DNA of 64,000 nucleotides from CAIZGX01 sp044354975 (GTDB taxonomy: Bacteria > Bacteroidota > Bacteroidia > Flavobacteriales_D > Sanyastnellaceae), in NCBI GenBank assembly GCA_044354975.1, contig JBIKZA010000003.1, positions 1 through 64,000 on the forward strand. The letters run 5' to 3'. The first letter of the stretch is position 1, and every line of letters begins with the position of its first letter. The notes beneath the pieces were generated by a model. That model saw only the letters and a list, made by a program, of their open reading frames with translations. It ran no database searches and was not told the DNA's origin. Positions 16,861-23,108 of this stretch are shown here, piece by piece. The translations under genes were made by a program, and so were the position numbers.

Positions 16861-18075
16861 CTAGAAGGGTGATACATCTTCATTCACACGCTCATATATA
16901 GCTAAAGTCATTTTGTCTAGCAACTTCTGATCAAACTGCTCCAAGTATATACCCGTGACCTTGTTCCCGTACTCATGTCCTAATGCTTCTGCTATAAGAT
17001 CTTTACTAAATCCCATCTGCTTGGCAATGTTGGCAAAGGTGTAACGGAACACATAAGAGGTTATCTCTTCAGTAGCACCAATGCGCAACCCTAACTTCTT
17101 CAGGTGCTTGTTAATGATCTTACTTCGCTGGTGATAGGTCTTCACCAACCGCCCTTCATTCTGCAGGTCTTGCTTGCTCACCAGTGATAGTAAAGTATGC
17201 CCGTCTGTGAACTGGTTAAAGATCCACTCTGCCTCAGCCATCAGGAGAATACTGTACATCTTACCAGTCTTAGCTCTGCGGTAAATTATTCTACCGTTCT
17301 TAATGTTAGCAGGGGTAAGGTTAATGAGATCGCGCACATTAATACCACGCAACATAAACAACAGTTTGCCAATGCACCAGAACTTGTAGATGTGCTCCGT
17401 ACGTGGAATGTCCAACTCAAAGAACTTCTTCACTTCACTCATGGTAAGCACACGGGGAACGGTCTTCTCCTTGCGTATGGTAAAGCTTCTGAATGGATAC
17501 CAAGCATAGTCTACCAGCTCTTGCTTAATGGCTTTATTGCAGATGGCTTTGAAGGTGCGCATGTGAACTCCAATGCTGTTCACTTTCATTCCTGCTGATG
17601 CTAGCCTAGACTCTAACTGCAATAGATCACGCGCTGTAAATAAGGCAAAGGGTATGTTAAGGTTGACATGCTTACGCACTGCAGCCAGACTCATACTGTA
17701 ATTCCTTGCACCTCCTGCACGCTTGCATTGTTTCAACCGTTCAATCTCTTCTTCCCAGAAGCATGCAATGGTGTACTCACTAGCAGCTTTCTTCATAAGG
17801 GTATTGCGCAAGTGAATGGCGCTCATCTTTTGAAGTTGCTCATGTGGTATTAGTTTTAGTCTTTCCTCTAAGCTTCTTCTCAGATCTGCTAGTTCAGCAT
17901 TGAACCCATAGTTGTCAATGTAGCATTCTCTGCGTTCATCAAACTCAGTAGGACTGGCTTTGAATGGAGTTGTAATTTCAGCTACCTTGTTTTGGTGCCA
18001 AATTCTAAAGCGCACGGGAAACTTCTCTTTGTTTGTTACCCTGCGTTGATCAAGAATTAATTTAAGTTTTGCCAT
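16861..18075 (-). CDS. Site-specific tyrosine recombinase (phage-type integrase with SAM-like domain)
   Basis: With the start at 18075 (MAKLKLILDQRR) the protein has 404 residues; an in-frame start at 18132 would add 19 poorly conserved residues and run through the repeats described upstream. An Arm-DNA-binding region (1-80) and a SAM-like core-binding domain (about 100-200) precede the catalytic domain (210-395). Catalytic residues appear as Arg243 (LRGINVRDL), Lys269, Tyr341-x-x-Arg344 (SYVFRYTF, where Bacteroidota integrases commonly have Tyr for the first His), His367 (LGHE) and nucleophile Tyr377 (GIYLEQF). All are present, so it may be active. It lies just beyond the 3' end of tRNA-Asn, a classic integration site. 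Confidence 0.92.
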   Translation of the reverse strand: MAKLKLILDQRRVTNKEKFPVRFRIWHQNKVAEITTPFKASPTEFDERRECYIDNYGFNAELADLRRSLEERLKLIPHEQLQKMSAIHLRNTLMKKAASEYTIACFWEEEIERLKQCKRAGGARNYSMSLAAVRKHVNLNIPFALFTARDLLQLESRLASAGMKVNSIGVHMRTFKAICNKAIKQELVDYAWYPFRSFTIRKEKTVPRVLTMSEVKKFFELDIPRTEHIYKFWCIGKLLFMLRGINVRDLINLTPANIKNGRIIYRRAKTGKMYSILLMAEAEWIFNQFTDGHTLLSLVSKQDLQNEGRLVKTYHQRSKIINKHLKKLGLRIGATEEITSYVFRYTFANIAKQMGFSKDLIAEALGHEYGNKVTGIYLEQFDQKLLDKMTLAIYERVNEDVSPF

Positions 18076-18114
18076 ATGGCTTTTGGGGTGTTGTGAGAAT
18101 ACCCAGACCAACCC

Positions 18115-18146
18115 GTACACGGATTTGTACACGGTTTACATGTACA
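18115..18146 (-). promoter_or_regulatory. Direct repeats upstream of the integrase, possible operator or recombinase arm sites
   Basis: GTACACGG occurs at 18115-18122 and again at 18127-18134 (12-bp period), followed by the palindrome TGTACA at 18141-18146. They lie between the integrase start and tRNA-Asn. Their function is inference. Confidence 0.45.
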
Positions 18147-18198
18147 AGTGCCCTTTTTAAGCAAATTCAACACAATGTGGTAGGAGAGGTGTGAGAAC

Positions 18199-18233
18199 AA
18201 AAAACCCCGTAAACATTGATGCTTACAGGGTTT
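18199..18233 (-). terminator. Intrinsic terminator of tRNA-Asn
   Basis: On the minus strand AAACCCTGTAA pairs with TTTACGGGGTTT around an 8- to 9-nt loop, followed by a T tract. It begins 8 nt after the tRNA end. Confidence 0.85.
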
Positions 18234-18240
18234 GAGATTG

Positions 18241-18314
18241 CTCCCCAGCCTGGACTCGAACCAGGGACCCCATGATTAACAGTCATGTGCTCTAACCAAC
18301 TGAGCTACTAAGGA
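18241..18314 (-). tRNA. tRNA-Asn (anticodon GTT)
   Basis: Read on the minus strand it folds as a full cloverleaf: acceptor TCCTTAG with CTGGGGA, D-loop AGTTGGTTAGAGC, anticodon stem CATGA/TCATG with loop CTGTTAA giving anticodon GTT, and T-arm CCTGG-TTCGAGT-CCAGG. No CCA is encoded. Its 3' end faces the integrase, so the gene is the probable attachment site of the neighbouring island and its sequence is intact. Confidence 0.97.
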
Positions 18315-18496
18315 ATTTAACATTTTTAGTGGAACTATTCATTCCAACAAAAACAACTCCTCTTTGTCTTCAGTCTTCTGTCGTAACCAGAATAAAGCAC
18401 CCGTAAGGGATTTCAAGAGAGGTGCAAATTTAACCAACATTTTTAATTCCACAACAACATTCACAAAAAAAATACTTCTTTTCATTTTCTGCGATG

Positions 18497-18504
18497 TACT
18501 TTTG
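18497..18504 (+). promoter_or_regulatory. -7 promoter box of rseP
   Basis: TACTTTTG is an exact TAnnTTTG match, 18 nt before the ATG at 18523. It supports the internal start and rejects the 53-residue upstream extension. Confidence 0.55.
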
Positions 18505-18522
18505 ATTCTACAAAAATTGTCT

Positions 18523-19839
18523 ATGATTCTAGCGTTTCAACTCATACTTTCCCTTTCCATTCTCATTGTCCTTCACGAACTGGGACACTTCATTCCTGCA
18601 CGACTTTTCAAAATTCGCGTAGAGAAATTTTACCTCTTCTTCGACCCCTGGTTCAGCTTAGTTAAAAAGAAAAAAGGAGATACCGAATACGGTATCGGTT
18701 GGCTGCCTCTAGGCGGTTACGTGAAAATTGCAGGAATGGTAGACGAAAGCATGGACAAAGATGCCATGGCTCTTCCACCACAAGATTGGGAATTCCGCGC
18801 GAAACCAGCTTGGCAACGACTCATCGTTATGATGGGAGGAGTTATCGTAAACATGATCGTTGGATTCGTACTATACGCCATTATACTCGGAGTATGGGGA
18901 CGCGATGTTCTTCCCGTTGAAAATGTGAAGTTCGGTGTGCACGTGAACGAAACCATGAAGGCAGCCGGATTCCAAGAAGGAGATAAAATCTTAGCCCTAA
19001 ACGGAGAACGCCCTGAAAGCTTCAGCGAAGTAAACAAATCGCTTCTTGTAGATAATATTTCTACAGTTACCATTGAAAGAGACGGACAGAAAATGGACAT
19101 CTCCATTCCTGCAAACATTGGTCAGCAATTGGTAGATGGAGGAGTGAAGACTGCCCCTTTCGCAGTAAGACTTCCTTGCGTAGTCGACAGCGTAGTGGCA
19201 GGAAACAAAGCCGCCGAAGCCGGTTTAATGAAAGGAGACAGCGTAATTGGTTTGGGCGATGTTCATTCGATTTACTTCAACGATATAAAAGCGGAATTGA
19301 ACAACAAGAAAGGACAAACCGTTCCAATGTGGGTGAAGAGAAACGGACAAGAAGTACAGTTGAATGTTGGAATTAACGACGATGGAACCATTGGTTTCAT
19401 TCCGAAAGCAGACGTAAAACAATTCGGTGTTGAAACCCTTCATTACGGATTCTTCGCTGCTATTCCTGCTGGTGCATCGTGGGCATGGGAAACATTCACA
19501 GACTACGGTAGTCAATTGAAATATTTATTCTCTTCATCAGGAGCGAAGCAAGTAGGCGGATTCGGTTCATTTGCAAAAATGTTCCCAGACACTTGGGACT
19601 GGGCCATCTTCTGGGAACGCACTGCTTTCATTTCATTGATATTAGCCTTCATGAACATGCTTCCGATTCCAGCATTGGACGGTGGACACGTGATGTTCTT
19701 GCTTTGGGAAATGATTACCGGAAGAGCAGTGAGTCAAAAGATTTTAGAAAAGGCGCAAGTTGTAGGAATGGTGCTTCTTCTAGGACTTATGCTTTGGGGA
19801 AATATCCTAGATATTTTCAGAGCTGTAGTTGGAAAGTAA
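18523..19839 (+). CDS. rseP: Site-2 protease RseP (M50 zinc metalloprotease)
   Basis: RseP cuts membrane-embedded anti-sigma factors and remnant signal peptides inside the inner membrane. The protein has 438 residues from ATG 18523 (MILAFQLILSLS). The zinc site HELGH lies at about residues 17-21 in the first membrane helix. PDZ domains span about 125-290 (with AGFQEGDKILALNGERP and AGLMKGDSVIGLG). The second zinc and LDG motif is in FMNMLPIPALDGGHVMFLLWE near residue 375. The upstream in-frame extension is rejected because a -7 box lies inside it. The protease could act on the anti-sigma-like protein at 834-1856, which is inference. Confidence 0.95.
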   Translation: MILAFQLILSLSILIVLHELGHFIPARLFKIRVEKFYLFFDPWFSLVKKKKGDTEYGIGWLPLGGYVKIAGMVDESMDKDAMALPPQDWEFRAKPAWQRLIVMMGGVIVNMIVGFVLYAIILGVWGRDVLPVENVKFGVHVNETMKAAGFQEGDKILALNGERPESFSEVNKSLLVDNISTVTIERDGQKMDISIPANIGQQLVDGGVKTAPFAVRLPCVVDSVVAGNKAAEAGLMKGDSVIGLGDVHSIYFNDIKAELNNKKGQTVPMWVKRNGQEVQLNVGINDDGTIGFIPKADVKQFGVETLHYGFFAAIPAGASWAWETFTDYGSQLKYLFSSSGAKQVGGFGSFAKMFPDTWDWAIFWERTAFISLILAFMNMLPIPALDGGHVMFLLWEMITGRAVSQKILEKAQVVGMVLLLGLMLWGNILDIFRAVVGK

Positions 19840-19857
19840 AAAACGTGTTTATATTTG
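19829..19857 (+). promoter_or_regulatory. Promoter of tRNA-Leu
   Basis: TTG at 19829-19831 and TATATTTG at 19850-19857 are separated by 18 nt, a textbook Bacteroidota promoter. The -33 element lies inside the last codons of rseP. A small CCTCA/TGAGG hairpin at 19862-19875 lies in the tRNA leader. Confidence 0.75.
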
Positions 19858-19879
19858 CACTCCTCAAAAGTGAGGAATT

Positions 19880-19961
19880 GCCTAGATGGCGGAATTGGTA
19901 GACGCGCACGACTCAAAATCGTGTGTCCTCGGGCATGTGGGTTCGATTCCCACTCTGGGTA
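19880..19961 (+). tRNA. tRNA-Leu (anticodon CAA)
   Basis: The 82-nt cloverleaf has acceptor GCCTAGA pairing with TCTGGGT (two G-U pairs), a D-arm with GGTAGACGCG, anticodon stem CACGA/TCGTG with loop CTCAAAA giving anticodon CAA, a long class II variable arm (TGTCCTCGGGCAT), and T-arm GTGGG-TTCGATT-CCCAC. CCA is not encoded. It reads UUG codons. Confidence 0.97.
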
Positions 19962-19966
19962 CAGAG

Positions 19967-19992
19967 AAAGGCTTCTTCGGAAGCCTTTTTTT
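19967..19992 (+). terminator. Intrinsic terminator of tRNA-Leu
   Basis: AAAGGCTTC/GAAGCCTTT with a TTCG tetraloop and a following T tract. Confidence 0.92.
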
Positions 19993-20023
19993 ATGGGGTA
20001 TATTTTCAAGGTGTAAAACAAGG

Positions 20024-20102
20024 TTCTGCGAAAGGTCCTGCGGAAGGTCGCTACGCGAAGCGTCCTTGCAAAGCACCTTGTGCAACATCTTTCGCAGAAT
20101 CT
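20024..20102. repeat. Dispersed repeat, intergenic copy with inverted arms
   Basis: Two 26-bp arms (20024-20049 and 20074-20099) are inverted copies with 20 of 26 matches, around a 24-bp centre containing GCTACGCGAAGC. The right part, 20065-20102, matches 42109-42146 inside a glycosyltransferase gene at 37 of 38 bases. It lies between the tRNA-Leu terminator and arsR, so it is not in a known gene. It is a candidate mobile palindromic repeat. Confidence 0.75.
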
Positions 20103-20118
20103 ATGAAATTGTATCGTA

Positions 20119-20130
20119 ATATTGCAATAT
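20119..20130 (+). promoter_or_regulatory. Candidate ArsR operator
   Basis: ATATTGCAATAT is a perfect 12-bp palindrome 11 bp before the arsR ATG. ArsR/SmtB family repressors bind AT-rich inverted repeats in their own promoter, so autoregulation is likely. Confidence 0.5.
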
Positions 20131-20141
20131 ACAAATATCAA

Positions 20142-20471
20142 ATGGGGACCACGAAATCAGATCTATTCAATAAAAAACAAAACGAAACAGCTTCGATGTT
20201 GAAAGCCATTGCACACCCTGCTCGCATTGCCATTGTTGAATATTTAATGAATGTGGAATCGTGTGTATGCGGAGATATTGTGAGCCAGCTTCCACTTGCG
20301 CAACCCACTGTTTCGCAACACTTGAAAGAGTTGAAGCTCGCCGGGATTATTCAAGGATCTATCGAAGGTAATTCCATTTGCTACTGCTTGAATGAAAAGG
20401 CCATTCAAAAACTAAAGGTCTATTTTGAAACAATAGAGAACAAAATTTCGAAACAAAATAAATGCTGCTAA
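20142..20471 (+). CDS. arsR: ArsR family arsenic-responsive transcriptional repressor
   Basis: A 109-residue winged-helix repressor from ATG 20142 (MGTTKSDLFNKK). The ArsR-type metalloid site is in the third helix, VESCVCGDIV, with Cys41 and Cys43 matching the ELCVCDL motif of ArsR proteins. The recognition helix is LAQPTVSQHLKELKLAGII. It heads an operon with acr3 (9 nt gap) and arsC, and probably releases DNA when arsenite or antimonite binds. A longer in-frame start at 19923 is rejected, as it runs through tRNA-Leu, its terminator and the dispersed repeat. A palindrome upstream may be its operator. Confidence 0.93.
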   Translation: MGTTKSDLFNKKQNETASMLKAIAHPARIAIVEYLMNVESCVCGDIVSQLPLAQPTVSQHLKELKLAGIIQGSIEGNSICYCLNEKAIQKLKVYFETIENKISKQNKCC

Positions 20472-20480
20472 TTTTTTTCT

Positions 20481-21515
20481 ATGCAACCCAAATTAAAATT
20501 TCTCGATCGCTTCCTTACGCTGTGGATCTTTTTGGCCATGGCTGTAGGCGTTGGACTTGGATATTTCTTTCCGAGTATAGCAAACATCACCAACAGTTTT
20601 TCAGTTGGAACAACAAATATTCCCTTAGCAGTCGGACTCATTCTCATGATGTTTCCGCCCCTAGCAAAAGTGAACTACAGTCTTTTGCCGAAAGCGTTTC
20701 AAGATAAAAAAGTAATGACGCTTTCCTTACTCTTGAATTGGATTGTGGGCCCGATCCTAATGTTCGTTTTAGCCATCGTGTTCCTTCGCGATCAGCCGCA
20801 TTACATGGTTGGATTAATTCTAATCGGACTCGCGCGATGCATTGCCATGGTTATCGTGTGGAACGATCTCGCGGGAGGAAACAGAGAATACGGCGCATTA
20901 CTCATTGCCTTGAACAGCGTGTTTCAAGTGCTGTCGTATTCTTTCTATGCATGGCTATTCATTAATGTTCTTCCAAACACGTTGGGACTCGGAAACTTCA
21001 GTGTTTCTGTGCCTATGAGTGAAGTCACACAAAGCGTTTTAATCTTTTTGGGAATTCCATTTCTCGCTGGATTTCTCACGCGCTATTTTCTTATTCAATC
21101 GAAAGGAGAAGAATGGTACAACCGCAAATTCATTCCGAAAATTTCGCCCATTACACTTTACGCGTTGCTCTTCACCATTGTTTTAATGTTTAGTTTGAAA
21201 GGTGATAAAATTTTGGAACTTCCCTTCGATGTTTTGCGCATCGCCGTCCCACTCGTGATTTATTTTGCACTCATGTTTTTCGTGAGCTTCTTCGTGAACA
21301 AGTCAATGGGTGTAGACTACGCGAAGAACGCGGCCATTTCATTCACCGCAACAGGAAATAATTTCGAGTTAGCCATTGCCGTTGCAATCTCCGTTTTCGG
21401 AATTCATTCTGCGGAAGCGTTCGTTGGTGTCATTGGTCCGTTGGTGGAAGTGCCCGTTCTTATTCTATTGGTGAAAGCCAGTTTATTCCTCAAGAAAAAA
21501 TATTATTCCGCATGA
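20481..21515 (+). CDS. acr3: ACR3 family arsenite efflux transporter
   Basis: The 344-residue protein has about ten hydrophobic helices and the ACR3 pattern throughout: LILMMFPPLAKVNYSLLPKAF, LNWIVGPILMFVLAIVFLRD, GLILIGLARCIAMVIVWNDLAGG with the conserved Cys in the fourth helix, and SFTATGNNFELAIAVAISVFG near the end. ACR3 exports arsenite across the inner membrane, driven by proton motive force. It follows arsR and overlaps arsC by 4 nt, completing an arsenic resistance operon. This type is distinct from ArsB of E. coli. The start MQPKLKFLDR is the only plausible one. Confidence 0.95.
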   Translation: MQPKLKFLDRFLTLWIFLAMAVGVGLGYFFPSIANITNSFSVGTTNIPLAVGLILMMFPPLAKVNYSLLPKAFQDKKVMTLSLLLNWIVGPILMFVLAIVFLRDQPHYMVGLILIGLARCIAMVIVWNDLAGGNREYGALLIALNSVFQVLSYSFYAWLFINVLPNTLGLGNFSVSVPMSEVTQSVLIFLGIPFLAGFLTRYFLIQSKGEEWYNRKFIPKISPITLYALLFTIVLMFSLKGDKILELPFDVLRIAVPLVIYFALMFFVSFFVNKSMGVDYAKNAAISFTATGNNFELAIAVAISVFGIHSAEAFVGVIGPLVEVPVLILLVKASLFLKKKYYSA

Positions 21516-21925
21516 AAAACATTTTAGTTCTCTGCACAGGAAACAGTTGCAGAAGTCAAATTGCCGAAGGTTTCCTTCGTCATTACGCTGGAGAAAAAGC
21601 GAACATTTACAGCGCGGGTGTTGAAACGCATGGTGTGAATCCGCGTGCCATTTCAATCATGAACGAAGTTGGAATTGATCTTTCAAATCACACGTCGAAT
21701 CACGTCGATGAATACATAGACATCAATTTCGATTTTGTGATTACGGTATGCGACAACGCGAAAGAACGCTGTCCTTATTTTCCAACCAACGCAGAAAAAT
21801 TCCATTACAATTTCCCAGATCCAGCAAAGGCTTCAGGAACGGAAGAAGAAATTGTGAATGAATTTAGAAGAGTTCGTTTACTCATAGATGATTATTGCAA
21901 AGATTTCGTGGTTAAGCATTTTTAG
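21512..21925 (+). CDS. arsC: Arsenate reductase, thioredoxin-coupled (low-molecular-weight phosphatase type)
   Basis: ArsC reduces arsenate to arsenite for export by ACR3. The 137 residues hold the anion-binding loop CTGNSCRS with catalytic Cys8 and Arg14, and the redox pair Cys80 and Cys87 in VITVCDNAKERCP. These three cysteines have the same spacing as Cys10, Cys82 and Cys89 of the pI258 enzyme, so it should use thioredoxin rather than glutaredoxin. The conserved acid is in NFPDPAKASG. The start codon overlaps the acr3 stop (ATGA), so translation is coupled. Nothing unusual is seen. Confidence 0.96.
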   Translation: MKNILVLCTGNSCRSQIAEGFLRHYAGEKANIYSAGVETHGVNPRAISIMNEVGIDLSNHTSNHVDEYIDINFDFVITVCDNAKERCPYFPTNAEKFHYNFPDPAKASGTEEEIVNEFRRVRLLIDDYCKDFVVKHF

Positions 21926-21977
21926 AAAATGTTTCGCGTGTAAATTGCTTGAAATTTCGAAAAAAATCAGATAAGCT

Positions 21978-22421
21978 ATGAGTTCAGTAAAGGAATATGT
22001 TGAAGGTCTTCCCGAAGATCGTCAAGTGATAATAAAGAAGCTTCAAACGCTCATTAAGAAAAATATTCCGAAGGGATTCGAAGAACAAATGAGTTACGGT
22101 ATGATTGGATACGTAGTTCCGCATAAGATTTATCCAGATGGTTATCACTGCGATCCGAAATTGCCGCTTCCATTTTTGGCTCTTGCTTCGCAGAAAAATT
22201 TCATTGCTCTTTATCACATGGGAGTGTATGCGAAACCAGAATTGTACGATTGGTTTGTTGCGGAATTCCCCAAGCATTGCAAGTCGAAATTAGACATGGG
22301 GAAGTCGTGCATTCGCTTCAAAAAAATGGAAGATATTCCTTACGATTTAATTGCAGAATTGGTGACGAAAATGACGGTGCAAGATTGGATTTCCTTTTAC
22401 GAAAAAAATTACAAGAAGTAA
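21978..22421 (+). CDS. DUF1801 domain-containing protein
   Basis: The 147 residues belong to the DUF1801/YdhG-like family, recognised by VKEYVEGLPEDRQVIIKKLQTLI at the start, the central EQMSYGMIGYVVP, the stretch LASQKNFIALYHMG and the later KSCIRFKKMEDIP. The fold is known from structures but the biochemical role is not established; some relatives are linked to iron handling. It lies 52 nt after arsC on the same strand, so it may be a fourth gene of the arsenic operon or an independent gene. It converges on the metallo-hydrolase gene with only 1 nt between the stop codons. Confidence 0.87.
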   Translation: MSSVKEYVEGLPEDRQVIIKKLQTLIKKNIPKGFEEQMSYGMIGYVVPHKIYPDGYHCDPKLPLPFLALASQKNFIALYHMGVYAKPELYDWFVAEFPKHCKSKLDMGKSCIRFKKMEDIPYDLIAELVTKMTVQDWISFYEKNYKK

Positions 22422-22422
22422 A

Positions 22423-23061
22423 TTAATTTCCGTTCACAAAAGGATTCTCTCTTTTCTCAGCACCAATGGTGGTGGTGTCTCCGTGTCCGCAATAGATAAC
22501 CGTTTCTTCAGGAAGCGTGTACATTTTTGTTCGAATGGAAGTGGCCAACGTATCGAAATCTCCACCTGGCAAATCGGTGCGACCGATGCTTCTTTCGAAC
22601 AATACATCTCCGCTGAAAACAACTCCCACTTCGCTGAAATAAAAAGCCACATGTCCAGGACTGTGCCCAGGGACAAAAAGCACGTCTGTTTCAAAACCGT
22701 GTCGATTCATTTTTCCTTCTTGAAGAAGATATTCAGGCTCAGGTCCAGCGGTGTAGGGAATGCCGTACATGCCTGCTACCATTTCACTTCGTTCAATATT
22801 CACCTCGTCCAACTCATGAGCAATGCCCTTCAACCCGAATTCACGAAAGCAAAAATCCAATCCCATAATGTGGTCTATGTGGCAGTGCGTGAGCCAAACA
22901 TCGACAACGGTTAATTCTTCCGATTTCAACCAAGAAAGAAAATCAGACTCCTCAATACGATTGCTCATGCCCGGATCAATGATAATCGCTTGTTTTTCAC
23001 TGTTCCAAATGACATGCGTATTCTCAGAAAAGGCGTTGAATTGAAAAGATTGAATATTCAT
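22423..23061 (-). CDS. Metallo-beta-lactamase-fold hydrolase, glyoxalase II-like
   Basis: A protein of 212 residues from the ATG at 23061 (MNIQSFQFNAFSENTHVIW). The zinc-binding motif is His59-x-His61-x-Asp63-His64 (THCHIDHIMG), with further ligands in PGHSPGH, the bridging Asp in FSGDVLFERSIGRTDLPGGD and the final His in YCGHGDTTTIG. The length, the GRTDLPGGD motif and the ending KRENPF are those of the YcbL-like subgroup of hydroxyacylglutathione hydrolases, which hydrolyse thioesters. The true substrate is unknown. A much longer in-frame start (23346) is rejected because it covers the divergent gene and the promoter pair. Confidence 0.9.
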   Translation of the reverse strand: MNIQSFQFNAFSENTHVIWNSEKQAIIIDPGMSNRIEESDFLSWLKSEELTVVDVWLTHCHIDHIMGLDFCFREFGLKGIAHELDEVNIERSEMVAGMYGIPYTAGPEPEYLLQEGKMNRHGFETDVLFVPGHSPGHVAFYFSEVGVVFSGDVLFERSIGRTDLPGGDFDTLATSIRTKMYTLPEETVIYCGHGDTTTIGAEKRENPFVNGN

Positions 23062-23076
23062 TGCGACGAGGTATTT

Positions 23077-23084
23077 TATGTTTG
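23077..23084 (+). promoter_or_regulatory. -7 promoter box of the propeller/barrel protein gene
   Basis: TATGTTTG matches TAnnTTTG. It directly abuts the divergent -7 box on the other strand. The predicted transcription start is about 20 nt before the ATG at 23109. Confidence 0.5.
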
Positions 23085-23092
23085 CAAAAATA
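23085..23092 (-). promoter_or_regulatory. -7 promoter box of the metallo-hydrolase gene
   Basis: On the minus strand this is TATTTTTG, an exact match, 23 nt before the ATG at 23061, back to back with the plus-strand box. Confidence 0.5.
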
Positions 23093-23108
23093 CGCGTACT
23101 TTGGTAGT

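Noticed and set aside
18364..18522. N-terminal extension of RseP by 53 residues
   Set aside because: A -7 promoter box lies inside it, and RseP proteins begin a few residues before the HExxH helix.
19886..20119. Open frames over tRNA-Leu and its flank, including one starting MAELVDAHDSKSC
   Set aside because: This is the well-known spurious translation of a tRNA-Leu gene; the frame runs through the tRNA, its terminator and the repeat.
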